Of a stretch of DNA of 64,000 nucleotides, positions 41,909-51,023 are shown piece by piece (positions within the stretch are counted from its first letter, which is position 1; each line of letters starts with the position of its first letter). This DNA is from Flavobacteriales bacterium (GTDB lineage Bacteria > Bacteroidota > Bacteroidia > Flavobacteriales_D > Crocinitomicaceae), in contig JABXHO010000038.1 in assembly GCA_013373595.1 (NCBI GenBank), forward strand, positions 1 to 64,000, read 5' to 3'. A program made the position numbers and the translations under genes. The notes beneath the pieces are model-generated. The model was not told the origin of the DNA. It saw nothing but the letters and a program-made list of their open reading frames with translations, and did not search any database.

Positions 41909-42673
41909 CTAGTATCGAATCACAAAGTGTTCTTTCTGTTGATGCGATCTACGAGCAACAATTCCAACTCGAAATAAATCCATACTCAAATGGAAACGGG
42001 AATCTGCTACAATCTTTTCCCATGCGCTTACCATTGAGTTACTCCAGCGGATATCATCGAGAATGAAGAGGGTTTCGTCGTGGGCGTGCGCCTGTAATTG
42101 ATCGAGGTATTCCAATAAAGCAGCTCCGTCGTGATGTCCATCGATGAAAATTAAGTCAAATTGCTTTTCCTTCGGAAGATGAGCAATGAAGTCAGAAAAT
42201 GTGCTCAGAACACTCTCAATATTCTTTTTCTTGGACAACGATTCTTGGGCAATCGATCGAGTATTTTTGCAGGCCTCAACGGTTGTGAGAATCGATTCTG
42301 TGTTTCCAAGGTTGAGATAAGTCGAACCGATACCAAGCGAAGTGCCGAGCTCAAGAATGCTATCGGGGGCATAATGCTTGCTCAATCGATAGAGCAATTC
42401 ACCGTATTTCCCTCTGGAGGAACTCATTCTGAAAATCAGAGAGATTTTTCGAGTATTCCCGAGCTTTTTCGACCCTGCACCAAAATCTTGAATCTCAATT
42501 TCTCGCTGATCTCGTGCTAATGCTCTAAAGCGTTTGGAAAGTTCGTCTTTGTCTGCTTTTGATAGCTGGATGCGAAGGCAATTATCCGTGAAATCATAAA
42601 CGAACGGGGAATGAATCCCATGTCGCCCTTTAGCATTCCAACGATATTTTATATATTCGAGCGGCAAAAACAT
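41909..42673 (-). CDS. Class I SAM-dependent methyltransferase (O-methyltransferase-like)
   Basis: 254-aa cytoplasmic protein. SAM-binding motif SILELGTSLGIGSTYLNLGN (about residues 98-117), acidic TVEACKNTRSIAQES, and a later motif FDLIFIDGHHDGAALLEYLD (metal/catalytic Asp-His region as in caffeoyl-CoA/catechol O-methyltransferases). The N-terminus MFLPLEYIKYRWNAKGRHGI, HSPFVYDF is shared by a group of Bacteroidota methyltransferases. ATG 42673 is used; the longer frame upstream overlaps the divergent DUF4301 gene. Substrate unknown. Confidence 0.82.
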   Translation of the reverse strand: MFLPLEYIKYRWNAKGRHGIHSPFVYDFTDNCLRIQLSKADKDELSKRFRALARDQREIEIQDFGAGSKKLGNTRKISLIFRMSSSRGKYGELLYRLSKHYAPDSILELGTSLGIGSTYLNLGNTESILTTVEACKNTRSIAQESLSKKKNIESVLSTFSDFIAHLPKEKQFDLIFIDGHHDGAALLEYLDQLQAHAHDETLFILDDIRWSNSMVSAWEKIVADSRFHLSMDLFRVGIVARRSHQQKEHFVIRY

Positions 42674-42711
42674 TGACCCGAAAATTAAAGAAACTTTTAC
42701 AATAAACAGGT

Positions 42712-44079
42712 ATGGTTGAAACAACGAGTAGTTTGAAACAGAAAGCTCAGGTTTTCGACCGAAATCCGACAATGAATTTGATAGAGGCGTGCTCTCTGGA
42801 AAATGGAATTCTACGGTTCGATGATGCCCAACAATCCACCTTTGCTTCCAATGCGTTCTCAACGAATAAGAAGTGTGCTTTCTTCATTCCTGCTTCTGGG
42901 TCAGGTTCCCGCATGTTCGATGAATTATTTCGATTCATGAAATCTTCGGTCCATACGGAAGGTTCGCGTAAGTTTTTTGAGGTGTTTCGATCAATGGCAA
43001 TTTACGCGTCGTTGGAGGAGGAGCAAAAGCAGAAATTGGAAGATATGAGCGAGACGGAAATTGCCGAGTTGGTATTGAGTCCTGCTGAAATGAATTTATT
43101 GCAACGTCCAAAAGGATTAATCCCATTTCATATCGTTGATGATGGTATATTGAATGCGTTTCAAGAACATGTGCTGCAAGCGAAAGAACTCTTACCAAAC
43201 GAACCGTCGATTCATTTTACGCTTCAAGATGGATACCAAGAAGAAGTGAACGATTCCATTGCTGAGAGAGTAGATTTAAAGTCGATTCATGTGGAGTTTT
43301 CAACGCAAGACCGAGGAACGGATGCGTTTTGTTTTGATGAAAACCGAAATTTGATTGCATCAGATGGATTTCCACTTCGTCGACCAGCTGGTCACGGTTC
43401 GCTGTTGGTAAATTTGAACGATATTGACGCTGACCTAGTATTGATCAAGAACATTGATAATGTACAGCATATCTCGAAGAGTGCGCGTTCCAATGAAACC
43501 TGGAAAATTTTGGTGGGCGTTTTGGAACAATTCGAAAAGGAGGTGAAAAACCTACGCGAGAATTATTCGGATGAACGATTTGCTGAATTGAATGAGAATT
43601 ATAAGTTGTTTCCCTCAGGTGAAGTCTTGTCGCAAGAACTTTTGGAAAAAATGGTAGCCAGACCTACGCGTGTGTGTGGAATGGTGTTGAATCAAGGAGC
43701 ACCGGGAGGAGGACCGTTTTGGATTGAAAAATCGGGAGAAATCACCAAGCAAATTGTGGAGAAAGTTCAAATTTCAACGGTGGAAGACCAACAAAAAATC
43801 ATGACGGAGAGTAGTCATTTTAATCCGGTAATGATCGTTGCTTCGAAAAATGATATGGACGGGAATAGACTCAACTTGCACGATTTCTCCAACGATGAAC
43901 AATACTTGGTTGTAAAGAAACCCTACAACGGAAAAACCATTTATTACCGCGAATTACCTGGATTGTGGAATGGAGGAATGTACCATTGGAATACGTTATT
44001 TGTAGAAATTCCTTCGGAAGTATTCAGCCCCGTAAAAACCGTATTGGATTTAACAGCGAGTGAGCATCAAGCTGATTAA
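42712..44079 (+). CDS. DUF4301 family protein (nucleotidyltransferase-like)
   Basis: 455 aa, cytoplasmic. The N-terminal FFIPASGSGSRMFDELFRFM resembles the sugar-nucleotide pyrophosphorylase loop (G-x-G-x-R-M) and is a DUF4301 marker; others are FRSMAIYASLEEEQKQKLED, PKGLIPFH, PLRRPAGHGSLLVNLNDIDA, RPTRVCGMVLNQGAPGGGPF and NPVMIVASKNDMDG. The GHGSLLVNL and 'DLVLIKNIDN' parts look like an acceptor-sugar or nucleotide pocket. The enzyme activity of this family is not established; nucleotide-sugar transfer is inference. Divergent from the methyltransferase, 38 nt apart. Confidence 0.85.
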   Translation: MVETTSSLKQKAQVFDRNPTMNLIEACSLENGILRFDDAQQSTFASNAFSTNKKCAFFIPASGSGSRMFDELFRFMKSSVHTEGSRKFFEVFRSMAIYASLEEEQKQKLEDMSETEIAELVLSPAEMNLLQRPKGLIPFHIVDDGILNAFQEHVLQAKELLPNEPSIHFTLQDGYQEEVNDSIAERVDLKSIHVEFSTQDRGTDAFCFDENRNLIASDGFPLRRPAGHGSLLVNLNDIDADLVLIKNIDNVQHISKSARSNETWKILVGVLEQFEKEVKNLRENYSDERFAELNENYKLFPSGEVLSQELLEKMVARPTRVCGMVLNQGAPGGGPFWIEKSGEITKQIVEKVQISTVEDQQKIMTESSHFNPVMIVASKNDMDGNRLNLHDFSNDEQYLVVKKPYNGKTIYYRELPGLWNGGMYHWNTLFVEIPSEVFSPVKTVLDLTASEHQAD

Positions 44080-44130
44080 CGGGCTGTTGGCTTTTTTCAG
44101 TAACTTGTCAATCAATCAAAACCGAAAACG

Positions 44131-44637
44131 ATGAAACGATTTTTAGCAGTGGGAACGCTGTTCATCCTTCTTGTTGGAATCACTTCCTTAGCGCCCGCAC
44201 CTAAATACAAGTACACGGCCTCAGAAGTCAAAATGTCTGTAATGTTTCCCGCAGAATTTACCACCGAAAATAGCGGAAATGAAAATTATAAAATGGTGAA
44301 AACACAAGCCATTGATGGCGACATGGTGTTTTTCGTTACCTATTCCATTTATGATGATGATTTCGATGATTCACAGTCTAGTACGTTCTTGGATGTTTCG
44401 GTTGATGCATTTACAGAAGCACTTGGTGCTGACATTCAAAAGAGATCGGAATGGATCGTGAATAAAAAAGAAGGAGTTTCAGTCACGCTAAATTCGGATG
44501 AAAACGATTTGACAGGAGATTACAGAGTGATCTTCTTGAATAAAACGCAATTTCAAATTACCGCCATTTCAAAAAAGGAGGGATGGGACGCGAAAAAGGC
44601 GAAGAAATTCTTCAAATCATTCAAGGTAGGGAAGTAG
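44131..44637 (+). CDS. Secreted protein of unknown function
   Basis: 168 aa with signal peptide MKRFLAVGTLFILLVGITSL and one small alpha/beta domain (VKMSVMFPAEFTTENSGN, MVKTQAIDGDMVFFVTYSIY, then acidic DDDFDDSQSS and a C-terminal AKKFFKSFKVGK). The last motif, a helix ending in FFKSFK, is common in small Bacteroidota lipid- or stress-related periplasmic proteins; the 181-aa protein at 58844 has a comparable plan. Lies 51 nt after DUF4301 on the same strand. No function assigned. Confidence 0.65.
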   Translation: MKRFLAVGTLFILLVGITSLAPAPKYKYTASEVKMSVMFPAEFTTENSGNENYKMVKTQAIDGDMVFFVTYSIYDDDFDDSQSSTFLDVSVDAFTEALGADIQKRSEWIVNKKEGVSVTLNSDENDLTGDYRVIFLNKTQFQITAISKKEGWDAKKAKKFFKSFKVGK

Positions 44638-44697
44638 TTGGTGAAAACGTAGTCAACGAAACTTCTTTCTCCTCCTAGGAAATTGCAAGATGTACAG

Positions 44698-44705
44698 TAT
44701 CTTTG
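44698..44705 (+). promoter_or_regulatory. Predicted -7 element of the haloperoxidase-like gene
   Basis: TATCTTTG, full match, with the ATG at 44712 only 6 nt after it, implying an almost leaderless mRNA. No -33 TTTG at normal distance. Confidence 0.4.
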
Positions 44706-44711
44706 ATAGGT

Positions 44712-46049
44712 ATGAACAAACTGATAGTTTTTCTGAAAAGAAGTTCACTGATCCTTATTTTACTGAAGTCTTCCTTAAGCTTCAGTTGTGATAGCACGCA
44801 AACAAGACAGGAATGCCTTGATATTCATCACCATTGGCTGAATGAGGCTTATGTGCTTACGCAAAACTGTGTGGGATTTTCGGCACCTGTTAGCGGACGA
44901 GCTTACGGCTATTTTTCCATTGGAATGTACGAAAGTAACGTCGAGTTTCTGCCTGAAATGAAGTCGCTTAGTGGACAGTTAATCGGATATAATCGTACTG
45001 TTTGGTTGGATGAAACAGAAGATTTGAACTGGAAACTTGTCGTAAATAGTGCCGATCTTGAGTTACTGAAATACTTCTATCGAAATATGCCGCCAGCGAA
45101 TCTCGAACAACTCAATACCATGGGGGATTCCATTCAAAAAGTACATGGACGAAAAACGGCATCCAAAAAGAAGAAAAAATCCATTGCTTATGGTATAAAA
45201 ATCGCTCAAGAAATTATCGAATGGTCGAAGCTTGATGGCGCAGACACGGCTTTTCAAGATAATTATCCAGATGAATTTCAGCCGCCGCAGTGTAAATCAT
45301 GCTGGACGAAAACAACACCGGGTTATTTACCAGCGCTCTTGCCTTACTGGGGGAATAATAGTTCGTTGCTAGCTGGAGCTCAGGATGTCGCTCAATTATG
45401 CGAGGTGTTCACTTTTTCTACCGATTCCTCTTCGTTTATGTATGATCAGGCAATGATTGTCCTGAACAATTCAAAAGATGATGACCCGAAATATGAACGC
45501 ATTGCGGAATTTTGGGATGATGGAGCTGGATATTCGGGAACGCCGAGTGGACATTTCTTTTCGGTGGCGCAATCCTTGGTGATCCGTGAAAATCGACCCT
45601 TGGATGAAGCCTTGGAACTCTATGTAAAACTGGGAGTAGCGGTCAACGAAGCGTTTATTTCAGCGTTTGCATTGAAGTACAAATTCAATTTTATCCGCCC
45701 GATTTCGTACATACAAAAATACATTGATCCGCAGTTCAATACACGGATCGCAAGTCCTCCTTTCCCTGAGTTTCCTTCGGGACATTCGTTTCAATCTGGA
45801 GCGGCATCAGAGGTAATGAAATCAATACTTTCAGATACAATCCCGATTATAGACTCCACGCATGTGAATCGCTCAGACATTGACGGCACGCCGAGAAACT
45901 ACTCGTCCTTTACGGAGATGTCGGAAGAAATTTCGATTTCTCGCTTGTATGGAGGGATTCATTTTCGGGAAACCTTGGATATTAGTCTGGATTACGGACG
46001 AAGAATCGGACGATACGTCGCCCAAAATTTAAAGTGTAGAAATGAATAA
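44712..46049 (+). CDS. Vanadium-dependent haloperoxidase-type PAP2 phosphatase
   Basis: Secreted 445-aa protein (signal peptide MNKLIVFLKRSSLILILLKS, then LSFSCDS). It carries the vanadate/phosphate-binding triad of the PAP2/vHPO superfamily: KYKFNFIRPISYIQKYIDP (Lys and Arg), PPFPEFPSGHSFQSGAASEV (Ser-Gly-His) and SRLYGGIHFRETLDISLDYG (Arg, His). Whether it oxidises halides or acts as a phosphatase cannot be decided by eye. Its 3' end overlaps the CRTAC1-like gene by 8 nt, a pairing often seen in marine Bacteroidota. Confidence 0.88.
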   Translation: MNKLIVFLKRSSLILILLKSSLSFSCDSTQTRQECLDIHHHWLNEAYVLTQNCVGFSAPVSGRAYGYFSIGMYESNVEFLPEMKSLSGQLIGYNRTVWLDETEDLNWKLVVNSADLELLKYFYRNMPPANLEQLNTMGDSIQKVHGRKTASKKKKKSIAYGIKIAQEIIEWSKLDGADTAFQDNYPDEFQPPQCKSCWTKTTPGYLPALLPYWGNNSSLLAGAQDVAQLCEVFTFSTDSSSFMYDQAMIVLNNSKDDDPKYERIAEFWDDGAGYSGTPSGHFFSVAQSLVIRENRPLDEALELYVKLGVAVNEAFISAFALKYKFNFIRPISYIQKYIDPQFNTRIASPPFPEFPSGHSFQSGAASEVMKSILSDTIPIIDSTHVNRSDIDGTPRNYSSFTEMSEEISISRLYGGIHFRETLDISLDYGRRIGRYVAQNLKCRNE

Positions 46050-47676
46050 GCTTGCTTGGATCATTTTTGGCTTTGCTTTTTTTCTGTCGAATGAAAATCT
46101 AAGAGCGCAATACTTCGAGGAGGTAAGTGCGAAGGTGGGAGTCGATTATACGTATCCGGGAAACGATTTTCAAATGGTAGGCGGCGGACTCATGGTCATT
46201 GATGTCAACAATGATGGATGGGAAGATTTTTTTCAATCGGGCGGAGTATTTGACTCTAAACTCTGGTTGAATCAACATGGAACGTTCGTTGATGCCACCG
46301 AGAGATATGGATTGGATGCATTGAAAGGCTATTTTATTCAAGGAGCTTTTTGCGCGGATTTCAACAACGACGGATACCAAGATTTTTTCGTGGTGAATTA
46401 CGGAACAGGAATGAGTCGTGGAGACAAAAAATCACCTGCACTTTTGAAAAATATCAATGGATCTCATTTTGAAATTGTCGCGGTAGACGATGTATTACCA
46501 CCAGGGAATTTTTCATCAGCATGTCTGGGAGATGTGAATAATGATGGCTGGGTCGACATCTATCTGACCAACTACGTTGCTTCTATGGGAGCACGTTACG
46601 ATTCAAATGGCGTAGAAATTGGGTACAATCCAACCTGTTTCGAAAACAAGTTACTCATCAATAAGAAAGGGGAAGGTTTTGTTGAAATGGCGGAAAGCTA
46701 CGGGCTTGATGACGGTGGCTGCGGATTATCGGCGAGCTTCACGGATTTCGACCAAGACGGAGACGTTGATTTGTTGCTCTTGAATGATTTTGGTGAGTGG
46801 ACGGAACAAGGGAATCGCTGTTTTCGAAATGACTTTCCCAAAGAATCATTTACCGATGTTACAGATCAATATGGCTTTGGACGTGAAATGTATGGAATGG
46901 GAATCGGACAAGGTGACTACGATCAAGATGGCGACCTCGATTACTACATCACCAATATTGGAAGAAACTGCTTATTTCAAAACGAAGGGGATTCCTTCAA
47001 AGAAGTAGCGAGAGATTTGAACATTGATAACACCTACGCGTACGATTCGGTGTTTGGAACGAGTTGGAGTGGGCTGTTTTTCGACGCTGAATTTGATGGT
47101 GATCTCGATCTGTATCTTTCCAAAGGAAATGTAGCTACACTTGTTCCAAAAGCTGCGTTGAGTGATGCAAATCGCTTTTTCCTGAACAACGAAGGCTCAT
47201 TTGAAGATCATACAATGAAAAGTGGAGTAGGGGATGTTTTGTCCCATCGCGGTTCAATTCTATTTGATTACGATAAGGATGGCGATTTGGACATTGTTTC
47301 ATCGGTGGTAAAGTTGCCATGGAGTGCCTTCGCGAACAAGGATCAGAAAATCAAGGTGTACGAAAATCAGTTAAAGGCGAAGAACTGGATTGGCATTAAA
47401 TTGATTGGAACGGAACCGATTAATCGGGATGCATTCGGAAGCAGTGTGCTGTTCGAGCATCAATCGAAACGTATGCTACGCGAAGTAGATGCCGCAAGTG
47501 GATTGTCTTCCCAATCGTCGCGAATTGTTTACTTCGGATTAAATGACAGCAAGAAATTGGAAAAGCTAACCGTCAACTGGTCGAATGGAGAAAAGACGGA
47601 ATTAAAACGCCTTCGCGCCAACCGTGTGTACGAAGTCACCTTGAATGGTGGCGTACGTGTTCAAAAAGAGAAATAA
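46042..47676 (+). CDS. CRTAC1 family protein (FG-GAP/VCBS repeats plus ASPIC/UnbV)
   Basis: Secreted 544-aa beta-propeller protein. After the signal peptide (MNKLAWIIFGFAFFLSNENL RAQ), FG-GAP-type Ca-binding blades repeat, with DVNNDGWEDFFQSG, DFNNDGYQDFFVVNYG, DVNNDGWVDIYLTNYV, DFDQDGDVDLLLLND, DYDQDGDLDYYITNIG and DYDKDGDLDIVSSVV. The C-terminal ASPIC/UnbV domain is GIKLIGTEPINRDAFGSSVL and YFGLNDSKKLEKLTVNWSNG. Probably binds a surface glycan or partner enzyme. It is the coupled partner of the haloperoxidase-like protein. Confidence 0.9.
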   Translation: MNKLAWIIFGFAFFLSNENLRAQYFEEVSAKVGVDYTYPGNDFQMVGGGLMVIDVNNDGWEDFFQSGGVFDSKLWLNQHGTFVDATERYGLDALKGYFIQGAFCADFNNDGYQDFFVVNYGTGMSRGDKKSPALLKNINGSHFEIVAVDDVLPPGNFSSACLGDVNNDGWVDIYLTNYVASMGARYDSNGVEIGYNPTCFENKLLINKKGEGFVEMAESYGLDDGGCGLSASFTDFDQDGDVDLLLLNDFGEWTEQGNRCFRNDFPKESFTDVTDQYGFGREMYGMGIGQGDYDQDGDLDYYITNIGRNCLFQNEGDSFKEVARDLNIDNTYAYDSVFGTSWSGLFFDAEFDGDLDLYLSKGNVATLVPKAALSDANRFFLNNEGSFEDHTMKSGVGDVLSHRGSILFDYDKDGDLDIVSSVVKLPWSAFANKDQKIKVYENQLKAKNWIGIKLIGTEPINRDAFGSSVLFEHQSKRMLREVDAASGLSSQSSRIVYFGLNDSKKLEKLTVNWSNGEKTELKRLRANRVYEVTLNGGVRVQKEK

Positions 47677-47683
47677 CAGAGGA

Positions 47684-48331
47684 TTAGTTCTGTCCCAAGT
47701 CCTGCATGATCACATAACCTTCAGGAACTTTAGTGTAGAAGATGTTTTCTTTGTCTTCCAATGTGAATTCGATGTTCGATGCTGTAAAGTGCATTTCTAC
47801 TCCTTCAGCTACGGTAAAGAATTCCAAGGGGAATCCAGGAATCAGTGAATTTGAAATTTGCTGCCCACTGATGTCGATATCAACTTCTTCGGTGTACCAG
47901 TAAACCGATTTCATTCCGTTCACAGTAACAATTGCCTTCTTACAGTTGTAGCCAAGAATCACCTTTTCTTCGTCCACCAATTCAACCGAACTTTCAGGTT
48001 GTGGTTGAACGTTCGCAGTATCGACCGTTAACGTACGCGTTGCAAATTTCCCGATTGCTCCACTCATTAAACTCAAGGTTGTGTTTGTGGATAAATCAAC
48101 TACAGCGGAAAGTTTGTACAATCTACCCATCTCAAAATCAACACGTGAAAAGTTTTGGGTGAAGAAGATTTCCATTTTACTGTTGCGCAAAAGTCCAGCT
48201 TGTTGTTTCGCCTTCATTGTTGTGTCAACCGCCTTCACGTCGATTGAGTATTGAAGATAACCTTCTGTTTCTTGTGCAGAAGCCGAAAAAAGAACTGTAA
48301 AAACAGTAAAAAGCGTTAAAATGTGTTTCAT
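47684..48331 (-). CDS. Secreted DUF4412/GLPGLI-like protein
   Basis: 215 aa with signal peptide MKHILTLFTVFTVLFSASAQ. A beta-rich barrel-like domain with strands YLQYSIDVKAVDTTMKAKQQ, MEIFFTQNFSRVDFEMG, the segment VILGYNCKKAIVTVNGMKSV YWYTEEVDI, and VAEGVEMHFTASNIEFTLED resembles DUF4412/GLPGLI-type Bacteroidota proteins, whose function is unknown. It converges with the CRTAC1-like gene, 7 nt apart, and has a predicted leaderless promoter. Confidence 0.7.
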   Translation of the reverse strand: MKHILTLFTVFTVLFSASAQETEGYLQYSIDVKAVDTTMKAKQQAGLLRNSKMEIFFTQNFSRVDFEMGRLYKLSAVVDLSTNTTLSLMSGAIGKFATRTLTVDTANVQPQPESSVELVDEEKVILGYNCKKAIVTVNGMKSVYWYTEEVDIDISGQQISNSLIPGFPLEFFTVAEGVEMHFTASNIEFTLEDKENIFYTKVPEGYVIMQDLGQN

Positions 48332-48335
48332 AGAA

Positions 48336-48343
48336 CAAATATA
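48336..48343 (-). promoter_or_regulatory. Predicted -7 element of the DUF4412-like gene
   Basis: Minus strand TATATTTG, full match, 4 nt before the ATG at 48331, implying a leaderless message. No -33 TTTG at normal distance. Confidence 0.4.
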
Positions 48344-48406
48344 ATGAATTCTAAAACCAGTAATTTATATGGTTTTGTTTGAGCTTATTGAAAAAAGCAT
48401 GCCATT

Positions 48407-50041
48407 TTACTTCGCAATCAATTTGATGCGTGCGTACCTGTTCTGAGCGTGCATCTTTTCGGAGCACCAACCGCAGTCGTTTAGCGGTTGACTGTACCCA
48501 ATTCCAACAGTGTCAATTTGATCAGCAGCAATTCCTTTTTTAACGAGTGCCTCTTTAAGCGCCATTGCACGTTTCTCACTGAGTTTTAAGTTGTATTTCT
48601 TCGATCCACGCTTATCTGTATGACCTTCGATGACAATTCGACTTTGTTTGTTGTTGTTCAAAAAGGTAATTAATTGAGGTAACTTATCGAGGCTATCATT
48701 CAAGTTGTACTTGTCAAATTCGAAATAGAAAATAGGTACTTCAAATGAGTTCACGAAGGCGAAAAATTCCGATGAATCTGGTTTTTCTACTTCAATTACT
48801 TCTCGCTCGATGACGTATTCAATGAAATACATGTCATCATCTCCAGCTCCTCCCTTGCGATTCGATGTGTATCTGGCTGTACTATCAGAATAATACTGAA
48901 AGTTAAATTCGTCTCTCGGGCCATTTACAGGAGACAATACGTGCTCAATTTCTCCAAATCCATCGGCTGTAATTTTCGATTTGTAGACATCCAATCCTCC
49001 GAAACCGGGGAGACCGTCTGATGAGAAACTGAAAAGACTGTCATCGAGAAAGATAGGATACATTTCATCAGCGTCCGTATTGAACTTCGAGAGAGGAGTA
49101 GGCTTTGTCCAAGTTCCTCCATTCAATTGACTCATGTACAAGTCCGCTCCATTTGTTTTGGGACCAACTTTTGAAAAAATGAGTTGATTTCCTTCGCTGT
49201 TCAAAGCTCCGTGAGCGCACGAGGTGGTGTCTTCATATCCTGAGTACTTCCACGGTTGTAATTCACGAATGCTTAGCGTCGATTGATCGAAGATGCCTTT
49301 GTACAAGTGCGGAACCATGTCAATTGGCTCTCTTGAAAGTGGACGAGCAACTGTTACCCATACCTCGGAAGTCGTTTCGTTCAATGTAAATGACGTAATG
49401 GCCGCGTCTCTAAACTCTTCGTCGAGCGTAATGATGGTTGGCTCATTGTTGATGCGTACGAAAGGACGAGCAAGAACAAGTTCGGCATCGTTGATTTTTG
49501 ATGCTGTTACAAATGATCCGGTGCTGTCTTGTCCAACTTCGCTGAATTCAATGACACCTTGATCAAGGTACTTTTCTCCGGTGATATTCGCCTTTGCATT
49601 GTTTCCTTCAAGTAAACGATTCCGTACAATATCGGCAGGAATTTCTGAGGTCACCAAATCACAGGACGCAATTTTGTGCTTTACGTCGTACTCGTTATCC
49701 AAGGATTGATACTTCAAATAGGAGACACGAGCCTTGTCGTAATTTCCAACTCCAAAATTCGCTTCTCCATTCATGAAATAGAAGAATGGCTCTACTTTAG
49801 GCGTTTTCAGTAGCGAATCAGAAATGGGGAGACAATTTTTGAAATCTCCCGTGATGTAGTAACCATATCCCAAACGCTTATATTCTTCCAGAGGAAGAGG
49901 CATTTCTCGGGCGATCTCAGCAAACATTTCTGTTGATCGCTCATATTCGTATTTGAAGAACAACTTATTCGCTTCACGAATGGATTGTCCCCATGATGCC
50001 AGCGATATGCAGCAGGCAATAGTGAGCAGAGTGGTTTTCAT
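48407..50041 (-). CDS. OmpA-family protein with PD40 propeller and TPR (adhesin operon)
   Basis: 544 aa, envelope protein binding peptidoglycan. Signal peptide MKTTLLTIACCISLASWGQ, TPR-like helical repeats (about residues 20-140), PD40/WD40-like beta-propeller (about 190-400; FLDDSLFSFSSDGLPGFGGL), and C-terminal OmpA domain (about 430-544; IVIEGHTDKRGSKKYNLKLS, EKRAMALKEALVKKG). Unlike the 675-aa PorE-like protein it lacks the CRD. It is the last gene of the run SprB-like, SprB-like, PorP/SprF, OmpA, and would anchor the surface system to the cell wall. Confidence 0.87.
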   Translation of the reverse strand: MKTTLLTIACCISLASWGQSIREANKLFFKYEYERSTEMFAEIAREMPLPLEEYKRLGYGYYITGDFKNCLPISDSLLKTPKVEPFFYFMNGEANFGVGNYDKARVSYLKYQSLDNEYDVKHKIASCDLVTSEIPADIVRNRLLEGNNAKANITGEKYLDQGVIEFSEVGQDSTGSFVTASKINDAELVLARPFVRINNEPTIITLDEEFRDAAITSFTLNETTSEVWVTVARPLSREPIDMVPHLYKGIFDQSTLSIRELQPWKYSGYEDTTSCAHGALNSEGNQLIFSKVGPKTNGADLYMSQLNGGTWTKPTPLSKFNTDADEMYPIFLDDSLFSFSSDGLPGFGGLDVYKSKITADGFGEIEHVLSPVNGPRDEFNFQYYSDSTARYTSNRKGGAGDDDMYFIEYVIEREVIEVEKPDSSEFFAFVNSFEVPIFYFEFDKYNLNDSLDKLPQLITFLNNNKQSRIVIEGHTDKRGSKKYNLKLSEKRAMALKEALVKKGIAADQIDTVGIGYSQPLNDCGWCSEKMHAQNRYARIKLIAK

Positions 50042-50066
50042 ATGTGTGGAGGATTCGTGTCTAAAC

Positions 50067-51017
50067 TTAATAGCGTGGAGAGTAGATACGATTGCGTTTC
50101 AACCAAGGAGTTTTACTTCTTCTGTTCAAACGTGAAAATACTTGATATTCGAGGAACACTTCGTGCGATCCTGAAGAATAATCGCCGATGTCAGAAAGGG
50201 TATAATCATAAGAATATCCAATTCGCATCGGTCCAATTTGTCCTCCAATCATTGCTACGATAGCATCTTTATGTCGGTAAGAAGTTCCCATCCAGAAAAC
50301 GCGCTTGTATTCAAGAATCAATGAACCGTCTACTTGAAAGTTCGTTGTTTCAATCATTTGGGCGAGGGTAGAGGTCTTGAGCAAAAAGCGTTCGTTCAAA
50401 ACAAAATTGTATCCTGCCAAAAGGTAGTACGTTCTTACCAATGGGTTCGTAAATGGAATGTTGTAGTCGTACAAATCGCGTTTCAATTGAACGAGGTTGT
50501 GCGCTGAAATTCCTGCATATCCGCGGTTTTTGTAGTGATAATACACCCCAACATTCGCATCTGGTACCAATTGATTATTGAAACCACGAAGCACAGCTGG
50601 ATCTTCAGGTAGGTACGTCGTTAGCTGATTCACGTCAATCATGTGTTGCGTGAGCGAGATTCCCAGACCAAAACCAATCTGATGAGTTCTACGACTGTCC
50701 AATTTCAAATGATAGGCTGTATTGAAGTCGAAACCAGTTCTTCTGCTAGGTCCAGCAACATCGTTAAAGAACAATCCACCGATGGCCATTTCGTCGGAAA
50801 GCATGGCGTGACATGAAGCCGATTGAGTTGTTGGAGAGCCAGGATAGTTTACCCATTGCTTTCTGTAATTCAACTGGATTGGGATATAATCTTTGGCTCC
50901 AGTGGCACCCGGGTTCACGAGCATCTCATTGAACAAATATTGGGATGTAAGCGCAATTTGCTGTGCTGAAGCACTAGCAGTAAACCCAATAAAAATGATG
51001 AATAAATACGTTTTCAT
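50067..51017 (-). CDS. PorP/SprF family T9SS outer-membrane protein
   Basis: 316-aa beta-barrel with signal peptide MKTYLFIIFIGFTASASAQ. PorP/SprF hallmarks are ALTSQYLFNEMLVNPGATGA, RKQWVNYPGSPTTQSAS, MLSDEMAIGGLFFNDVAGPS and MRIGYSYDYTLSDIGDYSSG, SHEVFLEYQV. In Flavobacterium SprF is needed for delivery of the gliding adhesin SprB to the surface by T9SS; the two SprB-repeat genes directly upstream (6-nt and 4-nt gaps) make it their probable dedicated partner. Confidence 0.92.
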   Translation of the reverse strand: MKTYLFIIFIGFTASASAQQIALTSQYLFNEMLVNPGATGAKDYIPIQLNYRKQWVNYPGSPTTQSASCHAMLSDEMAIGGLFFNDVAGPSRRTGFDFNTAYHLKLDSRRTHQIGFGLGISLTQHMIDVNQLTTYLPEDPAVLRGFNNQLVPDANVGVYYHYKNRGYAGISAHNLVQLKRDLYDYNIPFTNPLVRTYYLLAGYNFVLNERFLLKTSTLAQMIETTNFQVDGSLILEYKRVFWMGTSYRHKDAIVAMIGGQIGPMRIGYSYDYTLSDIGDYSSGSHEVFLEYQVFSRLNRRSKTPWLKRNRIYSPRY

Positions 51018-51023
51018 TTTTTC

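Noticed and set aside
48353-48376. AAAACC/GGTTTT inverted repeat downstream of the OmpA gene, considered as a terminator
   Set aside because: Weak stem and only four T after it; not reported as a terminator.
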